DNA from: an uncultured Deinococcales bacterium
Lineage (GTDB): Bacteria > Deinococcota > Deinococci > Deinococcales > Trueperaceae
Direction of reading: 5' to 3'
DNA: 7,243 nt
NCBI GenBank assembly: GCA_937934635.1
Contig: CALGZD010000063.1
Span: 1 to 7,243 of the forward strand
Made by a program: the position numbers and the translations under genes. The notes under the pieces were generated by a model. It searched no databases and was not told where the DNA came from. It saw nothing but the letters and a program-made list of their open reading frames with translations. This document shows, piece after piece, positions 4,299 to 7,243 of the stretch (position 1 is its first letter; each line of letters begins with the position of its first letter).

Positions 4299-6404
4299 TT
4301 AAGGCAGAGAATATCCAAAGTCTATATCTTCACGAGCCTCTTCTTCTGGTAGTGTGATGCTCACGTTTGGTGCAGCAGTAAGGATAGCTCCTGCTAATGG
4401 TCCAGCAGAATCATTTGGACTCGTCTTCATTTTCACAACATAATAGGTCGGATTTGCTTCTAGATTACAGAAGTTATAGTTACCATTTACATCAGTAATC
4501 TCTGTAGCAACCAAACTATCACCAGCATCAATAATTCCGTCAGCCGTGCCATTCTCTTTGTAAAGCTCTATGCTCACACCAGAGATACCAGATTCATCTG
4601 CATCAAAATTTCTGTCTTGGTTGGTATCGTTCCAAACCAAATCACCAATACACTGTGTTGGACTAGTATTTGCTACCACCACTGGGTCAGTTGGGCTGGT
4701 TGGGCTAGTCGGGTTAGTTGGTGCAGTTGTTGAAGCAGTTGTCCCCACGTTTCCACAGGTTGTGGATAAGCCTAAGGCTGCATCTGCACAGACAAGACCT
4801 AGACCAAATTCATTGCTATTCCAACTTGGGTCTTTGTACGTCGTGCTAAAGAGTCGTTCTTCAACTTGTTTTGCTGTCCAGTTGCGGTTCTGTGCCCAGA
4901 CTAGAGCAGCAACACCTGCAACGTATGGCGTTGCCATTGACGTGCCTGATAGGCAGCCATAGCTATTGCCAGGTAAGGTACTGGCAATATAGTACGGGTT
5001 TCGTGTGTCTGCACAAAGTGCTGGTTTGCCAGTGGTCAACGTGCCACCTGGCGCCATAAGTTTTACTGTTTTAGTACCTGTGCTGTCGTAATTACTAAAG
5101 CTCGAGCGGTCCAAATCACTGTCGATTGAACCAACTGCGATAGCATCTGGCGCATTGGCAGGTGTATAAATGCCATTTGATTTACCTAAGTTTCCAGAAG
5201 CTGCAAAAACAAGCTTACCTGCTGCGACAACATCAGCAATCGCTGCGTTAAGTGCAGGATCGTTACCCGCACGTCCTAAGCTTAGGTTCAATATATCGGC
5301 TGGTGTTGGGTTTGGGTTAAAACCAGGTACAAAAAGTCCAGCAGACCAACGAATAGCGTTCGCTGCTTTTTCTGAAGTAGCAATATTACCTGTGTCATCA
5401 AACACCTTTACAGGCAAGATAGCTACATTAGCATCTCTCACGACACCTGTAACACCTTTAGCATTGTTACTCATAGCAGAAATGATGCCTGCAACGTGTG
5501 TACCGTGAGCATCTTCTATACTGTTTGGATTGCTATCTGAATCAAAGATGTCGCAACCAGAGAGAACATTTTCAAATAAATCTTCGTGATTCACCTGAAC
5601 ACCACTATCGATCACCGCAACAACAACAGATGCTTGTCCACGCTGTTTTGCTAAGTCAATCGTTTCCCAAGCTTCAGGCAATCCAAAATCAGATATATAC
5701 CACTGCTGGTCATAGAATGGATCATTCACTGATTGACGCTTCAGATAATAGTTTGGCTGAGCATATGCAACACTTGGATCTTGTGCAATTCTCGCTGCTG
5801 CCTCTTCAACGTCACCTTCAACAGCAACAACATCAGGTGCAATCATTTCACCTGAGCGTAGTGTACGGAAGTTATAGCGCTTTGCTAAATCCGTGCTGAC
5901 ACTGCGAAGCTGTGTACCTTTAGCAATCGTATTCTTGTAGCGTATCAACACTTCACCTGGTACGTACGCTGCTTCTGAGTCATATAGATTAAGCATCTGC
6001 GTTGATAAATTGTCAACTGGATTTCTGAGTGTGCTTAAGTTGGCACAACCTGCCACAACTGCTTCAACAGGCACATTGACTGGTAAGACATCAACACCTG
6101 TGATCGCAATCACGTCTTTATAATCACCAATAGATACATTTGGCTTTAGACTGAGGGTAACTTCCTGCAATTCGCCTGGATTGAGTTGTCCTGACTGATG
6201 ACTAAAATCAATCCATTCAGCTTCAGTCTCAATCGACCAATCTAAAACAGCAAGGTTGGTGGCTACATTTCGTACCACAATAGGTGCTTGACCCGTGCTC
6301 AAATTCACCGATTCCGTTTCAATATCAACTTGTAACTTAGGTCCTTCAACACAGGACGCTAAGATTAATAATAGTAGTAAAGCCCCAAAGGGTATCCATC
6401 TCAT
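4299..6404 (-). CDS. Secreted S8 (subtilisin-like) protease lipoprotein with BACON-like and SdrD_B-like domains
   Basis: This 701-residue protein is a predicted surface-anchored serine endopeptidase. It begins with a lipoprotein signal peptide: basic Arg2, a Leu-rich core, and lipobox L15-A-S-C18. Residues about 27-118 look like a BACON/immunoglobulin-like domain, with Trp56, Trp64 and 'QSGQL'. Residues about 147-222 form an I9/fervidolysin-like propeptide ending in 'DPSVAYAQPNYYLK'. The catalytic domain spans about 230-545, with Asp266 ('AVIDSG'), His300 ('AHGTHVAG'), oxyanion Asn405 ('AASGN') and Ser489 ('SGTSMATP') all intact. A Thr/Pro linker (551-584) leads to a C-terminal SdrD_B-like beta-sandwich (585-700). 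This has Asp-rich, probably calcium-binding loops ('DTNQDRNFDADE', 'DGIIDAGD') and the family ending 'TDVNGNYNF'. Eight cysteines beyond Cys18 suit extracellular disulfides. An in-frame stop two codons upstream fixes the start at ATG 6404. There is no Shine-Dalgarno sequence, but TACCAT lies 7 nt upstream. Confidence 0.95.
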   Translation of the reverse strand: MRWIPFGALLLLLILASCVEGPKLQVDIETESVNLSTGQAPIVVRNVATNLAVLDWSIETEAEWIDFSHQSGQLNPGELQEVTLSLKPNVSIGDYKDVIAITGVDVLPVNVPVEAVVAGCANLSTLRNPVDNLSTQMLNLYDSEAAYVPGEVLIRYKNTIAKGTQLRSVSTDLAKRYNFRTLRSGEMIAPDVVAVEGDVEEAAARIAQDPSVAYAQPNYYLKRQSVNDPFYDQQWYISDFGLPEAWETIDLAKQRGQASVVVAVIDSGVQVNHEDLFENVLSGCDIFDSDSNPNSIEDAHGTHVAGIISAMSNNAKGVTGVVRDANVAILPVKVFDDTGNIATSEKAANAIRWSAGLFVPGFNPNPTPADILNLSLGRAGNDPALNAAIADVVAAGKLVFAASGNLGKSNGIYTPANAPDAIAVGSIDSDLDRSSFSNYDSTGTKTVKLMAPGGTLTTGKPALCADTRNPYYIASTLPGNSYGCLSGTSMATPYVAGVAALVWAQNRNWTAKQVEERLFSTTYKDPSWNSNEFGLGLVCADAALGLSTTCGNVGTTASTTAPTNPTSPTSPTDPVVVANTSPTQCIGDLVWNDTNQDRNFDADESGISGVSIELYKENGTADGIIDAGDSLVATEITDVNGNYNFCNLEANPTYYVVKMKTSPNDSAGPLAGAILTAAPNVSITLPEEEAREDIDFGYSLP
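4683..4730 (-). repeat. 9-bp imperfect repeats encoding a Thr/Pro linker
   Basis: Within the protease gene a degenerate 9-bp period encodes 'PTNPTSPTSPTDP' (residues 562-574). It joins the catalytic domain to the C-terminal SdrD_B-like domain and should be an extended, flexible spacer. Confidence 0.8.
5100..5107. repeat. GCTCGAGC palindrome, copy 3
   Basis: Perfect 8-bp palindrome inside the protease gene, read on the coding strand as cGC-TCG-AGC (Arg-Ser-Ser, residues 433-435). Confidence 0.9.
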
Positions 6405-6411
6405 GCTCTAG

Positions 6412-6417
6412 ATGGTA
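6412..6417 (-). promoter_or_regulatory. Candidate -10 box of the S8 protease gene (leaderless start)
   Basis: On the minus strand TACCAT is followed by 7 nt and ATG 6404. No Shine-Dalgarno sequence lies within that interval, and no good -35 box was found. The 6405-6628 spacer otherwise holds AT-rich sequence without a recognised gene or strong hairpin. Confidence 0.4.
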
Positions 6418-6455
6418 AGTCTCAAACGTTACATCTTCGCTAGAATTATCTCCTC

Positions 6456-6472
6456 TTTTGACATATTTTGAC
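6456..6472. repeat. Direct repeat TTTTGAC, 10 bp apart
   Basis: TTTTGAC occurs at 6456-6462 and 6466-6472, one helical turn apart, about 50 bp upstream of the protease start. It could be a regulator site, but the sequence is short and AT-rich. Confidence 0.3.
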
Positions 6473-6628
6473 CCGATTTTAGAAACTATTTAGAAACCGT
6501 GAAGTAATTAAAAGAAAGATGTGTTGAAATAAAAGAGATTTATGAATTTCTTTAAATTATTGGATGGGAATTAAGGTATCTTCATCGGGCATTTTGATAA
6601 GGTGTTTTTAAAAATCTGATTCTATAAC

Positions 6629-7243
6629 TCAGCCTTTTGTCACTAAAATATTCAAAGCTTTAGGAACAACCGTGGCTTTAAATGAGCGACTTGCAATTAA
6701 GCCTTCGCCTTCGAGGTGGGCTAGGCGCGGTATGGCGCAGTTTAGGGTTATCGTTTGGGCTCGAGCTCTCACTATCTTCTCCCCCACAACCAATTCACCT
6801 GACAGCGTCCTCGGTAAAAGCATCAAGGTCTCCAAAACCCCCAAACGCCCTGTAACAACCACGTCAAATAAACCATCTTGAATACTCGCCTGCGGTGTTA
6901 GGTAAAAGCCTCCCCCAGTGCGTTGACCATTTTGCACTGCGCTGAGTAAATTAGCACCTTCAAAAATTAGCTTTCCATCAGCAAAGCAGCTCACGAACAC
7001 ATTTCTTAAAGAAAAAAGCTGCCAAAGAACGGCAACGATATAAGCAACTTGACCTTTAAACATCTTTGGCAAACGTTGCATTTTTGCACCTACTTCGGCG
7101 TCAAAGCCAACCCCAAAACTATTGATAAAGTAGGCTTTTTCATGCTCTGTTTCGACTAATCCACAATCAACACTTTCGCAAACACCGTTAAGTACTATGT
7201 CTAGAGCTTGCTCAATCGAGTGAATGCCAAGCGCATAAGCAAA
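6629..7243 (-). CDS. Diacylglycerol/lipid kinase family protein (DagK/YegS/BmrU-like), N-terminus missing
   Basis: The frame runs open from the right edge to TGA at 6631-6629, giving 204 residues of a protein usually near 300. An internal Met codon at 7081 could be mistaken for the start. The conserved text continues upstream of it ('YFINSFGVGFDAEV' and, at the edge, 'FAYALGI', the end of the GTxNDFAxxLGI motif), so the real start lies outside the window. The visible part is the beta-sandwich domain of the NAD/DAG-kinase fold, with 'GGGFYLTPQASIQDGLFDVVV' shortened here to its key pattern GGGF...P.A...DGLFDV. Such enzymes phosphorylate diacylglycerol or related lipids at the membrane using ATP. 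The family's C-terminal DGE motif reads Glu-Gly-Glu (6712-6704). The GGDGT nucleotide motif is not visible. The gene is co-oriented with the protease gene, 224 bp upstream of it. Confidence 0.88.
   Translation of the reverse strand, partial: FAYALGIHSIEQALDIVLNGVCESVDCGLVETEHEKAYFINSFGVGFDAEVGAKMQRLPKMFKGQVAYIVAVLWQLFSLRNVFVSCFADGKLIFEGANLLSAVQNGQRTGGGFYLTPQASIQDGLFDVVVTGRLGVLETLMLLPRTLSGELVVGEKIVRARAQTITLNCAIPRLAHLEGEGLIASRSFKATVVPKALNILVTKG
6759..6766. repeat. GCTCGAGC palindrome, copy 4
   Basis: Perfect 8-bp palindrome inside the lipid kinase gene, read on the coding strand as GCT-CGA-GCc (Ala-Arg-Ala). This is the third reading frame used among the four copies. Confidence 0.9.

Noticed and set aside
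4570..5899. Several plus-strand open frames of 60-133 codons opposite the protease gene.
   Set aside because: They mirror conserved S8 and linker sequence on the other strand and show no domain, Shine-Dalgarno site or family likeness.
6429..6455. On the minus strand a GAGGAG site (6455-6450) is followed by ATG-TAA (6434-6429), like a start-stop upstream ORF before the protease gene.
   Set aside because: The spacing of 15 nt is too long for a working Shine-Dalgarno site, and a two-codon ORF cannot be supported from sequence alone.
6458..6463. Perfect TTGACA on the plus strand, like a -35 box.
   Set aside because: No TANNNT hexamer lies 16-18 bp downstream, and no plus-strand gene follows it.
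6545..6559. AATTT-CTTT-AAATT-like hairpin downstream of the lipid kinase gene, considered as a terminator.
   Set aside because: The stem is only five A/T pairs with no G/C and is unlikely to stop transcription.
4263..6631. The 10-mer CTATAACTCA occurs near the ends of both right-hand minus-strand genes (4263-4272 and 6622-6631).
   Set aside because: Many shared 10-mers are expected by chance in 7 kb, and there is no hairpin or extended similarity around them.

Overview
The window is an ordinary chromosomal gene cluster at roughly 40-45 % G+C by eye. It holds five complete protein genes and two genes cut by the window edges. No RNA gene, insertion sequence, CRISPR array or phage gene was recognised. 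The organism cannot be named from the sequence. Three features point, tentatively, to a low-G+C relative of the Deinococcota (Trueperales-like). The subtilisin-like lipoprotein, with its BACON-type N-terminal domain and its 'IRWSAGL..PG..PNP' segment, resembles Deinococcus and Truepera proteases. Several starts have no Shine-Dalgarno sequence but a TANNNT hexamer 7-8 nt upstream, as in Deinococcus leaderless genes. The family mix also fits.

Layout. 2-178 (+): C-terminus of a probable DinB-fold protein. 177-218: a 14-bp unit repeated three times. 227-1000 (+): a calcineurin-like metallophosphoesterase. 1001-1084: a short gap holding three copies of a TATACTGYATA dyad, the last ending 3 bp before argR. 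1085-1543 (+): arginine repressor ArgR. 1535-1582: a 16-bp unit repeated three times, starting inside the last sense codons of argR. 1597-2832 (-): family M29 aminopeptidase. 2833-2874: a 42-bp divergent promoter region. 2875-4167 (+): M20 ArgE/DapE-type metallohydrolase. 4168-4298: convergent spacer with a nested inverted repeat. 4299-6404 (-): 701-residue secreted S8 protease lipoprotein. 6405-6628: spacer holding the protease promoter region. 6629-7243 (-): C-terminal two thirds of a diacylglycerol/lipid kinase.

How the genes may work together. ArgR, a leucyl-type aminopeptidase and an ArgE/DapE-type amidohydrolase lie side by side, and a surface protease lies beyond them. A role in peptide and amino-acid recovery linked to arginine control is plausible, but it is an inference from position. 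No new defence or mobile system was found.

The most unusual signals are small in scale. The 8-bp palindrome GCTCGAGC occurs four times and accounts for every CTCGAG in the window. The two triplicated repeats both start at a stop codon. ArgR carries a Gln in place of the first Asp of its arginine-binding GDD motif. The SD-less genes share TANNNT spacing.
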